Source: Mytilus californianus
Taxonomy: Eukaryota; Mollusca; Bivalvia; Mytilida; Mytilidae
NCBI RefSeq assembly: GCF_021869535.1
Contig: NW_026262666.1
Coordinates: forward strand, 124,001-188,000
Direction of reading: 5' to 3'
Length of the DNA stretch: 64,000 bases
Position numbers and translations under genes: made by a program. Under the pieces are notes generated by a model. It ran no database searches, had not been told where the DNA came from, and was given only the letters and a program-made list of their open reading frames with translations. The first letter of the stretch is position 1, and every line of letters begins with the position of its first letter. Below are positions 11,822-22,677 of the stretch, piece by piece.

Positions 11822-12410
11822 AGTTATTTCCCTGTGGTTGCCATGTTAGAGGTCTATGTGCACAAATAAATCAAATAAATCATAAATCAGCAAAATTCAA
11901 CTTGTTATTCTGATTGCTAGACTTAAGAAAACATTGTTGTCTGTTTTTTTTATTTCTTTAAGCCTTAATTCATCACTAGGATCTAGTAAGTATCAGTCTT
12001 ACTTGTACAACATGTTTCAATTTGGTTACAGCTCTTTTCATAATGCTAGCAAGACAAAGGTTTGTTTGACTTGCTTGCTTTGTTTGTATCAATGTTTGCT
12101 CAAGCATTGTAATTAAGATTGACATCTGTAAACAATATAAGTAGGCGGAGTTAAACCTGTGTATAGGTAAATTTGATTATTTGATAATGTCCAATCAAAT
12201 TTAAATATAATGTATATAAGTTTAACTCCACCTACTTATATTGTTTACAGATGTCAATCTTAATTACAATGCTTGAGCAAACATTGATACAAACAAAGCA
12301 AGCAAGCCAAACAAACCTTTGTGTTGCTAGCATTATGAAAAGAACTGTAATCAAATAAGAAAATCAACCATTGACACCTCCAAAATGGTGACCAAGGGAA
12401 ATAACTCATT
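11822..12410. repeat. Large foldback (inverted repeat) element
   Basis: 12019-12157 and 12222-12357 are long inverted arms. For example GTAGGCGGAGTTAAACCTG is mirrored by TTTAACTCCACCTACTTATA, and GCTCAAGCATTGTAATTAAG by its complement. The outermost parts, 11822-11855 (GTTATTTCCCTGTGGTTGCC) and 12378-12410, also match inversely. The left arm holds about 160 extra bases (11856-12018). The loop is about 65 bp. No coding potential. Confidence 0.85.
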
Positions 12411-12779
12411 TAGATTACATCATATCAAAACCTATCTTTCACAAGATAACAATATCAATGGTTGAAATTCTAGGATGTCATTGGCTCAGGTGGAGTAAAA
12501 TCTTAGGGATGGTTGGAGTCTTTTATTTCAATTCAATTATTGCATGAAGACATTTATTTTGCTTGCTATTATAATAAAAAAAGGAAACTTACAAGTCCAG
12601 GAAAATTACTGTGTATAAATGGATAATGATAAGCCTTATTAATTCTGGGCACATGATTGGTAGAACATTAGGGATGGAGACTGTTTTTTCCCCCTCCCAT
12701 CCCTATATGGCAACAATTTTTCTTATTATATGTTATGAATATTTTTTATTATTTAGTATATAGGAAACTATGTTCAAAA

Positions 12780-12955
12780 ACTGTGGATTTAATTGTATTA
12801 GTGGGTATACATTTTTCATGAGTACAGATGAACCACAATTTTAAGTGTTCCAAGTAAATACAAGTTTTATATTGGATAATCTGCAGAATTTGTGAAAACC
12901 ACAAATTCAAATATCCACAAAAATTAAAATTTTCATGAATCCACGAAATATTGTA
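12780..12955. repeat. Diverged palindromic MITE copy
   Basis: It starts ACTGTGGATTTAATTGTATT, continues 'GTGGGTATACATTTTTCATG' and ends TTCATGAATCCACGAAAT. This is the same family as 10896-11284 and 31992-32203, with decayed ends. Confidence 0.65.
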
Positions 12956-13901
12956 TGAATGTATCAGAAGTGATGGTAAGCTATAGTTTCTACTTAAGTT
13001 TTTGTTTACTATATTTACATATCTTGATCACTTTCTGTTGCTAAGCAACAGATATTTTAAGCCAGTTCCAGTTTTATTTAAATTTTTAGAATATATTTTT
13101 GGTATTTACTCATTTTAATTGTATAGTAAATGTTATATTAGGTTTTAAATACGTTGCAAAAAATAAAATGTCATATTAAAGGCTAGATTGTTCGCAGCAA
13201 AATTTGAAATCTTTAAACCGGTATCCAAGCTATATTTGATGTCCTGTCTTCATATTGGATTAAAGGAAATACTATAAAATCACAATTTGTTTGCAATGTT
13301 TTTATTATTGCGAAAATTATGACTGAATAGGTTTCGACAACAAAATAAATGTGACTTTTAAATTTTGATAGCATATTCTGAAATTGTATTAATTTAGTAC
13401 CAGTCTGCATAAGAATCAGGCAGTGGCAAAAACATGACAAATAAAAACCCACTGAACTTTACATTGATTTCAGTTCATAATATGTAGTAACGCAAGAAAG
13501 TACTTTTCTTTTCCCTTTCCTGTTCTAGTAATAGAAGATACAATTTGGTTGAAATGCACTATCAATTGACATTTAAGGGGAGATAACTCCTTAAATTGCT
13601 ATCATTCTAACCAAAACTTATCCAGAGTTATTTTGAATTACCAAATATATAGAAACGAAAGATATACTATTTCTGGCTCAGAATGATGGTTTCTTCAAAA
13701 TAGCATGGTAAGGTTGGCGGGTTTTTTCTGACCATGTTATGATTTTTATTTGAATTGCCTGATCCTTACAAAGACTGGCACTTAACCTTGACATTTTTGT
13801 CCATTGTAAATTAATCTGAATACTAAATGCACTGAAGAATTTTTTAAAACACAGTATAGTAAATCAATAGATGTTCACTTTGCTGCAATCAATTTTTTTG
13901 A
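12956..13901. other. No gene seen
   Basis: AT-rich DNA. Around 13290-13330 a fragment 'TTTTTATTATTGCGAAAATT' resembles the ATTATTGCG MITE family. Nothing else recognised. Confidence 0.4.
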
Positions 13902-14110
13902 TACTGTAAATTCAAAAATAATTGCGAGGTTTTTATTAATGGCAATAATGCGACTAAGTGTGTATCGCAATAATAAGAACTCACATTCTGATATCTGATA
14001 CATATATCTGTATGCAGATTTTACTTAAATTGCAATAATTAATCTCACATTTTTGTCCATTTTTCAAAAATCACAATAATGAATGCACGTAATAATTTCT
14101 GAAGTTGCAG
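13902..14110. repeat. MITE of the ATTATTGCG family, decayed right end
   Basis: It starts TACTGTAAATTCAAAAATAA followed by TTGCGAGG. The interior has AATGCGACTAAG and repeated GCAATAAT, and the right end AATAATTTCTGAA is degenerate. The intact relative is 21692-21901. Confidence 0.75.
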
Positions 14111-14164
14111 ACAAGGTTTACCAGAGTTTGATTATTGCTTATGTGTATCTTTGTCTCTTTTGGC

Positions 14165-14434
14165 AATTACATAGTATATTGTGGTATGGCATTTAATTAC
14201 ATAGTATATTGTGGTATGGAATTCCATTACATAGTATATTGTGGTATGGAATTCAATTACATAGTAAACAGTGGTATGGAATTCAATAACATAGTATATT
14301 GTGGTATGGAATTCCATTACATAGTATATTGTGGTATGGAATTCAATTACATAGTAAACAGTGGTATGGAATTCAATAACATAGTATATTGTGGTATGGA
14401 ATTCAATTACATAGTATACAGTGGTATGGAATTC
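14165..14434. repeat. Minisatellite, 30-bp unit x 9
   Basis: The unit is AATTACATAGTATATTGTGG plus TATGGAATTC, with alternation between AGTATATTG and AGTAAACAG copies that suggests a 60-90-bp higher-order unit. The 10-codon period leaves open frames on both strands; these are not genes. Confidence 0.93.
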
Positions 14435-15505
14435 ACTTTAAATGTACTCATTAAAAATTATCATATGCTATTGTTATTTAATTTGATTATAATATAATTA
14501 GGGATCTATTTTTTTCAGTGGCTTCCCTTCAGATCTGATTTACAAGATAATATGTGGTTTAAATAATTCAGCTTATCAAGCCTTAAATATCAATTGGGAA
14601 AAAATCTGGTTCCTCATTTTCTTTCATGAATGCTTCATACATCAAGTGCAATCAGTTCATCGAAGTATAATTTAATACGGTGACATAATCCAAAATATGC
14701 AAGTTATAATGAATTCTGTACTCTAGTATTGGGAAATATTTGCATATTTCTAATTTTCACTATATTCGCTGTAGGCATTTTAATGCAAGTTTTACCCTAT
14801 GTGAATATTTCACTGTAGCGTAAAATGCCTTGTACAAGACCAAAAACCCAAACAATAAACATGAGTAGGATTGAACTGCCCCTTCTTACATGTCTTAGGC
14901 CCAAAACATGAACAAAATTTGACGCAAAATAATCTGTTTCCAGCTGCCTGGTACAGTACAATGTTGTTGACACTATAAATGTTCTTGACAATGTAAATGT
15001 AAATAATGTTAGTTCATATGCCAGTATATTTTATCTGATTGTTCCTTCAATTGTTGACCATGTATTATTGAGTTATTTTTTTACAATGTTCATATTTTGT
15101 TTTAAATGTTTGACATTTTAACGTCTCATTATAAGATTATTTGTATTTCTAGTTTAGTTGTATCAATGAAAAGTAAATAAATGTGATAAAAGTGTGTGGT
15201 ATTCTTCTTTTCATGTCATCAAACATGTTTCTGAAATAATAAGTACTTTGCATGTGCTGAAATAGAATTTTACAGACATTCATTCTCTTAAACTTCTTAA
15301 TCAAGATCTCTTAAATCTCCATAGATCTATTGCACAAATTTCAAAGTTGTGCACCAGCTATTATAGCATCGTCTATTATAGCATCGTTGAATGAATTTCC
15401 CCCCTTTTCAAACTAGTAAATTTTCTTTTCCAACAAAATAACCAGAAGTTTTAACTTTTTGTATAGAACTTCACTTACAATTTTCAAACCAGATCCCTGA
15501 AATTT
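14435..15505. other. No gene seen
   Basis: AT-rich non-coding DNA without recognisable repeats or exons. Confidence 0.4.
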
Positions 15506-15593
15506 CACAGAAAGATTGCACATGTGTCACAGAAAGAATGCACATGTGTCACAGAAAGAATGCACATGTGTCACAGAAAGAGTGCACATGTGT
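15506..15593. repeat. Tandem repeat, 22-bp unit x 4
   Basis: CACAGAAAGAATGCACATGT plus GT, four copies with two substitutions. Confidence 0.93.
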
Positions 15594-15639
15594 AAAAAAG
15601 TTTTGCACCTACTATTGTGTAGTTATTTTTCTGATTTTT

Positions 15640-15830
15640 GATCACCTGGCCCTAAGCAAAATGTGCTTGCAATCACTTGGGTGTTCGATGTCGACGTCAG
15701 CTGTTCAAATACTTGAACCTCTGAATCAATTTCAACCAAACTTGGACTGAATGGTATAAAGATTGTGTTTTTTTTGTTTCTGCCAATAACCAACATAGCC
15801 ACCATGGCTTAAAATAAAATGCTTGTTTGT
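15640..15830. repeat. Fragment of the bivalve TCACCTGGCC repeat
   Basis: TCACCTGGCCCTAAGCAAAA, then GTGTTCGATGTCGACGTCAG, then 'TTCAACCAAACTTGGACTGA' parallels the 5' part of the 5695-8007 element (TCACCTGGCC, CGTCCGTCGT, CCAAACTTGGCC). Confidence 0.55.
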
Positions 15831-16514
15831 CTAATTTCTTGAAATCCACAATAGAAAAAGAAAATATGACAGGCAAAAACTTTCAGAATGTAGAGATATA
15901 AATACTTCCCTTTTCTACTAAAATTATCAAATGACTCCTTATATGAGTTATTGCCCATAAATGACGATTTTTTACAAATTTTAATTGTCTCATTCTTGAA
16001 AACCACAATAAAAAAAGAAATATGACAGGCAAAAACTTGGAGAATCACAAGAAATCTCGCTCTTACTCTTGGCAATATTTGCTCCCCTGTCCTAGAACCA
16101 CAAATCCTCTTTAAATATGATGATCATTTTCGAAATAAAGCAATTGAGCAACATATTGTTTCTGCTGTAGTTTTCAAAAGCTTACTTGCAGCTAATAAAT
16201 AGTCATTAGCTAGTGGAATCTTGTATGTTCAGATATCAATTGTTCTGTGCTACAAGGTTTTCAAACCCCTGAATAATCAAAATTATACTATTTTACAAAA
16301 CTTAGGATTATATCTTGTGGATAATGGTTGCTGAACAAAACAACACTTAAATGAAATAAAACAAATAATTTATGATCAGTGCTTGCAAAGTCAAAATGTA
16401 AACATACAGGAATATTGAAAAACTTTTGTTTTCTTTCATCTTTCAGAAAGTCTAAACAATGGTCAAAGAATGTCATACAATGATTTGTTAAACAATAAAA
16501 TATTAACAAGTTCA
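15831..16514. other. Mostly unassigned, with a short duplicated motif
   Basis: 'AAATATGACAGGCAAAAACTT' (here split) occurs near 15863 and 16019, suggesting an old tandem module of about 155 bp. No gene is visible. Confidence 0.4.
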
Positions 16515-16700
16515 ACATAGATACCAGGATTAAAATTTGAACGCAACACGCACTTTACGTCTACAAAAGACTCATCAGTGACGCTCGAATCAAAAGAATT
16601 ATTGAAAGGCCAAATTAAGTTTGAAGTTTAACAGCATTGAGAACCCAAAATTCTGAAAGTTTTTGTCAAATACTGCTAAGGTAATCTATTCCTGAATGAT
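16515..16700 (+). repeat. Dispersed mussel repeat (CAGTGACGCTCGAAT family), copy 2
   Basis: It starts CATAGATACCAGGATTAAAA, then 'GTCTACAAAAGACTCATCAG' and TGACGCTCGAATCAAAAG. Same family as 1-205. Confidence 0.85.
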
Positions 16701-16776
16701 AGAGCAGCAGTAAGCAGAAAACGTGTAAGCGCACATTCTTTGATGATTGAAAGGAGAAGACTTCTTAATATTCCAA

Positions 16777-16865
16777 TTAAATTCTAATTCGTAAATTCAA
16801 ACGAACATAAAATATTTATCAAATAACCACAAACTCTTACATGGGAGACGCCACTTGCAGAGACA
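16777..16865 (-). repeat. Split direct repeat B2 (outer 3' terminus)
   Basis: 89 bp beginning TTAAATTCTAATTCGTAAAT on the plus strand and ending CCACTTGCAGAGACA. It matches 17201-17289 with one difference (AAATTC versus AAACTC). Confidence 0.92.
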
Positions 16866-17019
16866 AGCGCACATTTTATTATAAATATGAGTATAATATT
16901 GTGGAAAGTTCATATAAATACGCAGGTATTAAGCAGCTTGTACATGTACTGGTTTCCCCATACTAGTGGTCTACAAATCTGAAAATAAATAATATAATTA
17001 ATAATATTATTTATTTGGC

Positions 17020-17200
17020 AAAATGCTACTGTACACTTTGACTGCAATGGCTCGAATGACTTTAAACCACATGAGTTCACTCGTGCATGAACTCAATATC
17101 CCAATCGAACCGACCTTACTATAATGAACCTAACAATAGTCAACTATAAACAAACAACATTTTTACATGTTCGATTTTTGTACAACTTTGATAAATACAT
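17020..17200 (-). repeat. Split direct repeat A2
   Basis: 181 bp, AAAATGCTACTGTACACTTT through ACTTTGATAAATACAT. It matches 22496-22677 with a few substitutions (for example TGAACC/TGAGCC) and one T indel. It ends exactly where B1 begins. Confidence 0.92.
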
Positions 17201-17289
17201 TTAAATTCTAATTCGTAAACTCAAACGAACATAAAATATTTATCAAATAACCACAAACTCTTACATGGGAGACGCCACTTGCAGAGACA
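17201..17289 (-). repeat. Split direct repeat B1
   Basis: Nearly identical copy of 16777-16865, directly abutting A2 at 17200/17201. Confidence 0.92.
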
Positions 17290-17629
17290 CAAAGAACGGG
17301 AAAATAGCATTGAATATTTATTTGAATTCCTAAATTTTGATAAACAGATAACTGTGCTTTAAAGTCTTCTCTAACGTAACCATCCTTTACTCTGTCCCAT
17401 TTTAACCTGTTATGATTCAGAAAAATCCTATCAGAAATACAGGCGTTAGCACTGGCTCTTGTATATGAGAGACGTCTGGAATCATTTCGAAACCTATGAA
17501 CATTGGACTTCTCAGAGAATGTTATTTTAACTAAAAATTTTAATCAAGGTGTATGTCAGCATCTTTAATATAGCTATTTAAAGAAGTTTATTTTGTTAAA
17601 TAATATACCAATATGCATGTCTGAAGTTC

Positions 17630-20600
17630 AGCCTAATAGCTTCAATAACAATCAGTATTGTCTAAATATTCGCCCTAGTGACTTTAATAATAATATGCTA
17701 AGTTACTTTAATAATAAACAGCCCAGTGGCTTCATCAACAACCACCTGCCCGTTTTCTATAATAACAAACCTGTCCAGTGTTTTCAAGAGCAACCAGCAC
17801 AGTGTCTTCAATAACAACCTACCCAGTGTCTTCAATAACAACCAGCCAAGTACCATTAATAACAACATGCAAGTGTTTTCAACAACAACCAACCCAGTGT
17901 CTTTAATAACAAACCTACCCAGTGGCTTATACAAAAACAGGCCCAGTGTCTTCAACAACAACCAGCCCAGAATTTTCAACAACAACCAGCTCAGTGTATT
18001 CAATAACAACAAGTCCAGTGTCTTAAATAACAACCTGCCCAATGTCTTCAATAACAACATGCCTAGAGGCTTCAACAACAACCAACCGAGTGTCTTCAAC
18101 AACAACCTGCCCATAGTTTCCAACAATAAAATGCCCAGTGTCTTTAACAACAACCTGCCCAGTGTCTTGAATAACTACCAGCCAAGTGTCTGCAATAACA
18201 ACCTGCTCAGTGGCTTCATTGACAAACAGCCAAATCACTGCAAGTGTCTTCAACATCTACTAGCCCAGTGTCCTCAACACCCAGCTCAGTGTCTTCAATA
18301 ACAACCAGCCCAGAGTCTTCAATAACTACAAGCCCAGTATCTTCAAAAAACAACATGCCCAGTGGCGTAAATAACAACATGCCCAGTGGCGTCAATAACG
18401 ACATGCCCAGTGGCGTCAATAACTGTGACTATCAGCCCAGTGGCTTAATTAATTACGACATGCCAAGTGGCTTCAACAACAACCAGTCAAGTATTTTTCA
18501 CAACATACTTTTCACTGGTGTCAATAACAAACTGCTCAGTGTCTTCACTAACAACCTGGCCAGTGGCTTTAAAAACAACCTGCCATGTGGCTTCAATACC
18601 AACCTGCTCAGTGGCATTATTAACATGCCCATTGGCTTAAATAACTATCAGCCTATAACTTTAATTACGCATGTCTAGTGGCTTTAATAACATCCTACCC
18701 ATTGGCATAATAATAAAAAAACTCTGCCCAATTGCGTCAATAATAACATGCCCAGTGGCTTAATTAACTATCAGCCCAGTGGCTTTAACTACAACTGGCC
18801 CAGTGTCTTCAATAACACACCAAGTGGCTTCAACAACCTGCCTGTCCATTGGCGTCAATAACAACCAGCCAAGTGTCTTCAACAATAAACTACCCAATGC
18901 TTTACAAGCAACCTGCCCAATGGCTCCAATAACAACACGCCCAGTTGCGTCTATAACAACCTGCCTCGTGGCGTCAATAACAACATGCCCAAATGCTTAA
19001 CAAACAACCTGCCCAATGGCTTCAATAACAACACGCCCAGTGACATCTACAACAACCTGCCCAGTTGCTTCAATAAACAACACGCCCAGTGGCGTCAATA
19101 ACAACCTGCCCAGTGGCGTCAATAACAACCTGCCCAGTGGCTTTACAAACAACCTGCCCAGTGGCTTCAATAACAACACGCACAGTGGCGTCTATAACAA
19201 ACTGCCCAGTGACGTCTATAACAATCTGCCCAGTGGCGTCAATAACAACCTGCCCAGTGGCTTTACAAATAAACACGTCCAATGGTGTCAATAACAACAC
19301 GCCCAGTGGCATCTACAACAACCTGCCCAGTGGCTTCAATAAACAACACGCCCAGTGGCGTCAATAACAACCTGCCCAGTGGCGTCAATAACAACCTGCC
19401 CAGTGGCTTCAATAAAAACACGCACAGTGGCGTCTATAACAAACTGCCCAGTGACGTCTATAACAATCTGCCCAGTGGCGTCAATAACAACCTGCCCATT
19501 GGCTTTACAAATAAACACGCCCAATGGTGTCAATAACAACACGCCCAGTGGCGTCTGTAACAACCTGCCCAGTGGCGTCAATAACAACATGCCCAGTGCC
19601 CTACAAACAACCTGCCCAGTGGCTTCAATAACAACACGCCCAATGGCGTCTATAACAACCTGCCCAGTGGCATCAATAACAACCTGGCCAGTGGCGTCTA
19701 TAACAACCTGCCCAGTGTCGTCAATAACAACCTGCCCAGTGACTTACAAACAAACACGCCCAGTGGCGTCAAAAACAACAACACACCCGGTGGCGTCTGT
19801 AACAACATGCCCAGTGGCTTAATAACTACCAGCCCATGGCTTAAATTACGACATGCCCATTGGTTTCAACAGCATCCTGCCCATTAGCATTAATAATAAT
19901 CTGCCCAGTGGTGTCAATAACAACATGCCCAGTGGCGTCAATAACAACATGCCCAGTGGCGTCAATAACTACATGCCCAGTGGCTTAATTAACTATCAGC
20001 CCAGTGGCTTAAATTACAACTTGCCCAGTGGCATCAATAACAACCTGCCCAGTGGCGTCTATAACAACCTGCCCAGTGGCGTCAATAACAACCTTCCCAG
20101 TGGCTTACAAACAAACACGCCCAGTGGCATCAAAAACAACAACACACCCAGTGGCGTCTGTAACAACATGCCCAGTGGCATAATAACTACCAGCCCATGG
20201 CTTAAATTACGACATGCCCATCGGTTTCAACAGCATCCTGCCCATTAGCATTAATAATAATCTGCCCAGTGGTGTTAATAACAACATGCCCAGTGGCGTC
20301 AATAACAACATTCCCAGTGGCTTAATTAACTATCAGCCCAGTGGCTTAAATTACAACTTGCCCAGTGTCTTCAATAACAACACGCCCAGTGGCTTCAACA
20401 TCCTGCTCAGTTGCGTCAACAACAACCAGTCCAGTGGCTTCAACAACAACGTACCCATTAGCTTCAATAACAACATGCCCAGCGGTTTAAATAACTATCA
20501 GCCAAGTGGCTTTTATTTACGACATGCCCAGTGGCTTCATTAACAACTAGTCCAGCGGCTTCAAAAACAACCATCCAGTGGATTTAATGATAAACAGCCC

Positions 20601-21120
20601 AGAGGCTTAATATAACTATCAGTCCAATGCCTTCAATAACAACCAGTCCAGTGGCTTCAATAACAACCTTTTCAGTGACTTCAATAACAACCATTCCAGT
20701 GACTTAAATAACAACCTTTCCAGTGACTTCAATAACAACCTGTCCAGTGGATTTAATGCCCATAGGCTTAATATAATATCAGTATAGTGCCGTCAATACA
20801 GCATGTCCGGTGCCTTCAATAACAACCAGTCCAGTGGCTTCAATAACAACCTGTCTAGTGTATTTAATGATAACAGCCCAGAGGCTTAAATAACTATCAG
20901 TCCAGTGCCTTCAATTACAACATGCCCATTGGCATCAATGACAACCAGTCCAATGGCTTCAATAACAACCAGTCCAGTGACTTCAATAACAATAGTCAAG
21001 TGGCTTAAATAACAATCAGTACATATACTTCAATAATAACCAGTCAACGGCTTTAATAAAATCAACACAGTGGCTTCAATGACAACCAGTCACTTAGTAT
21101 CAAGACAACCAGTCAGGAGC
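17630..21120. repeat. Giant minisatellite, 24-bp unit, about 140 copies
   Basis: The basic unit is CTGCCCAGTGGCGTCAATAA plus CAAC. The centre (about 18340-20400) is homogeneous and the flanks are progressively diverged (GTCTTCAATAACAACCAGCC type). Higher-order structure is visible. Blocks starting ACACGCCCAG recur at 19031, 19297 and 19539 (266 and 242 bp apart). A block starting TTAAATTACGACATGCCCAT recurs at 19841 and 20202 (361 bp). Because 24 is divisible by 3, long frames stay open on both strands (plus-strand reading LPSGVNNN). Frameshifting indels break every frame within 200 codons, so I treat this as satellite DNA and not as a gene. Confidence 0.9.
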
Positions 21121-21691
21121 AAGTGGTTTCAAAATTTTTACCAACACATGCAGTAATTTTAACAATCAATCAGCCCATTGATTAAGACAAATAGATACTC
21201 AAAAAGTAATAAACCCTAAAGAAATCTACTAGTATCATTCCCAGTGGTAATTAAGCAACAATAATCAAAAAGAAACTCTTGGTAACTGTATTATAGTTTA
21301 GCTACAGCTCATGATAACTATACATTATATAACCTGCGCATGTCAGAACTCTGAACAAGGATAAACAAAACCAAAAACAAAAATTTTTTATAGTCCAATT
21401 CCTTTCCCTGAATTAGCTTCTGAAACAAATTCAGCATTATTAAATATTTCTTGTTAAATATAACAGTATAACTGGCGGAACTGTGATAAACTGGTTATAA
21501 GAACCATAATCAATCATGTCTAAAACAAATGAATGTGTATCATTATCTTTCAAATACTTATATATGTTCTTCTCATTTCCCTTACAAATCATGAAGAGGG
21601 ATTCTTTTTCATAATCAAATGACATGTACTGAATTACAACCTAAATGTTCATTTTTATAATAAATTTTAAATTCAATATGATGAAAAACAA
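21121..21691. other. Non-coding interior of the split-repeat element
   Basis: AT-rich, with no recognisable reverse transcriptase or recombinase motif on either strand. The 61-residue minus-strand ORF at 21440-21625 has no recognisable features. Confidence 0.4.
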
Positions 21692-21901
21692 TACTGTAAA
21701 TTCATAAATTATTGCGTGCATTTATTATTGCCATTTTGTCATTTTAGAATAAAATGCGATTATAATTTTTGCGATATTGAGAAAAATCCTGTTTAATTCA
21801 TATAAACAATTTCAAAAAGCGAGTTTAAATTATTGCGATTATGACCCTGTCGCATTTTTCGCAATAATAAAAACATCGCAATAATTTCTGAATTTACAGT
21901 A
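21692..21901. repeat. Intact MITE of the ATTATTGCG family (210 bp)
   Basis: The left end TACTGTAAATTCATAAATTA is mirrored by the right end TAATTTCTGAATTTACAGTA. Subterminal TTGCG / CGCAA motifs are also inverted. It sits just downstream of the gag-like ORF inside the split-repeat element. The terminal TA may be the target duplication. Confidence 0.88.
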
Positions 21902-21933
21902 CATGATGTAAACAATACTTACCACCTTGATCT

Positions 21934-22395
21934 TTAAAACGCTCTTGTTCCTTGTGCTACTTGGTCCGTCAAGGTCCGTGTTACAGCAGACCTAATTTTC
22001 TTCTCATTCTCGGAATCCTAAGCAAGCTCATCTGATAGGTATTCTTTGACTCTATCCCATTCTGCTGGTGACTTGTCAGCGATCTTAATACACTTGTTCC
22101 GCTTAAGAATTTTCTCCATAAGGTCATAGCTAATATCCACGACTTTAGAATAATCCTCACGCTCGGCTGCACGTTTGATCCTGGATACTATATAATCAAT
22201 TTCAGAATTAAATTCGTGCTGAACATGCTTACTGTAACTTAAAATTATAAGAAAGTCTTGATTTAAGCTGTTTATAAACAAGGTTTCTGATTTAATCGTC
22301 GCGTCTTCCAGAAGTTCCATCTTTAGGCTATCAATTTTACTATTTAAATACTGTTTAAAATTGTTCAATGTTATGTCTGCAATTTTGGTTACCAT
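21934..22395 (-). pseudogene. Gag-like ORF of the split-repeat element, one in-frame stop
   Basis: From ATG at 22395 the frame runs 125 codons to TAG (22018-22020) and then stays open for 27 more codons to TAA. The first part is helical (FKQYLNSKIDSLK...). It then has a conserved-looking stretch KCIKIADKSPAEWDRVKEYL followed by SDELA, and beyond the stop DSENEKKIRSA. From memory, the IADKSPxxW...DELAxDSExEKKIR pattern occurs in uncharacterised ORFs of bivalve and cnidarian elements; I have not searched. Continuation of that pattern across the TAG indicates a nonsense mutation in a formerly longer protein, although a 125-residue product is still possible. It lies about 100 bp inside repeat A1, as a first ORF should. 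Downstream enzymatic domains are missing. Confidence 0.55.
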
Positions 22396-22495
22396 ATCTT
22401 CATTGTTATGTCAGTATCATAATATCATAAAGGTGATTTTCTTCACGTTCAGAACTTGCCATATTACGAAAAGTACAAGTTGAAGATAAACTAAT

Positions 22496-22677
22496 AAAAT
22501 GCTACTGAACACTTTGAATGCAATGGCTCGAATGACTTTAAACCACATGAGTTCACTCGTGCATGAACTCAATATCCCAATCGAACCGACCTTACTATAA
22601 TGAGCCAAACACTAGTCAACTATAAACAAACAACATTTTTACATGTTCGATTTTTTGTACAACTTTGATAAATACAT
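22496..22677 (-). repeat. Split direct repeat A1 (outer 5' terminus)
   Basis: 182-bp copy of 17020-17200. It forms the 5' end of the element on the minus strand and lies upstream of the gag-like ORF. It is directly followed at 22678 by an unrelated inverted repeat. Confidence 0.92.

Larger units (their letters stand above)
16777..22677 (-). mobile_element. PAT/Ngaro-like split-direct-repeat retroelement relic
   Basis: Read on the minus strand the order is A1 (22677-22496), interior, B1 (17289-17201), A2 (17200-17020), a 154-bp spacer, B2 (16865-16777). A1 and A2 are about 95% identical over 181 bp. B1 and B2 differ at about one base in 89. B1 and A2 abut exactly, so joining the outer ends (B2 to A1) would recreate the internal B1-A2 junction. 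This logic is characteristic of PAT and Ngaro retrotransposons (DIRS order), which use a tyrosine recombinase. Just inside A1 lies a gag-like ORF in the expected orientation (21934-22395). No reverse transcriptase, RNase H or recombinase remains. Most of the interior is a 24-bp minisatellite (17630-21120), and a MITE (21692-21901) is inserted. The family assignment is inference from architecture. Confidence 0.6.

Noticed and set aside
14165-14434. Possible CRISPR-like array
   Set aside because: Repeats are contiguous without unique spacers, and the genome is eukaryotic.
14132-14497. 120-codon plus-strand ORF with repeated decapeptide
   Set aside because: It lies entirely in the 30-bp minisatellite and the opposite strand is also open, as expected for a repeat without coding function.
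17698-20543. Asn/Ser/Pro-rich or Leu-rich proteins on either strand
   Set aside because: All come from the 24-bp satellite, with no consistent frame, start context or splice sites. Kept only as a finding for testing.
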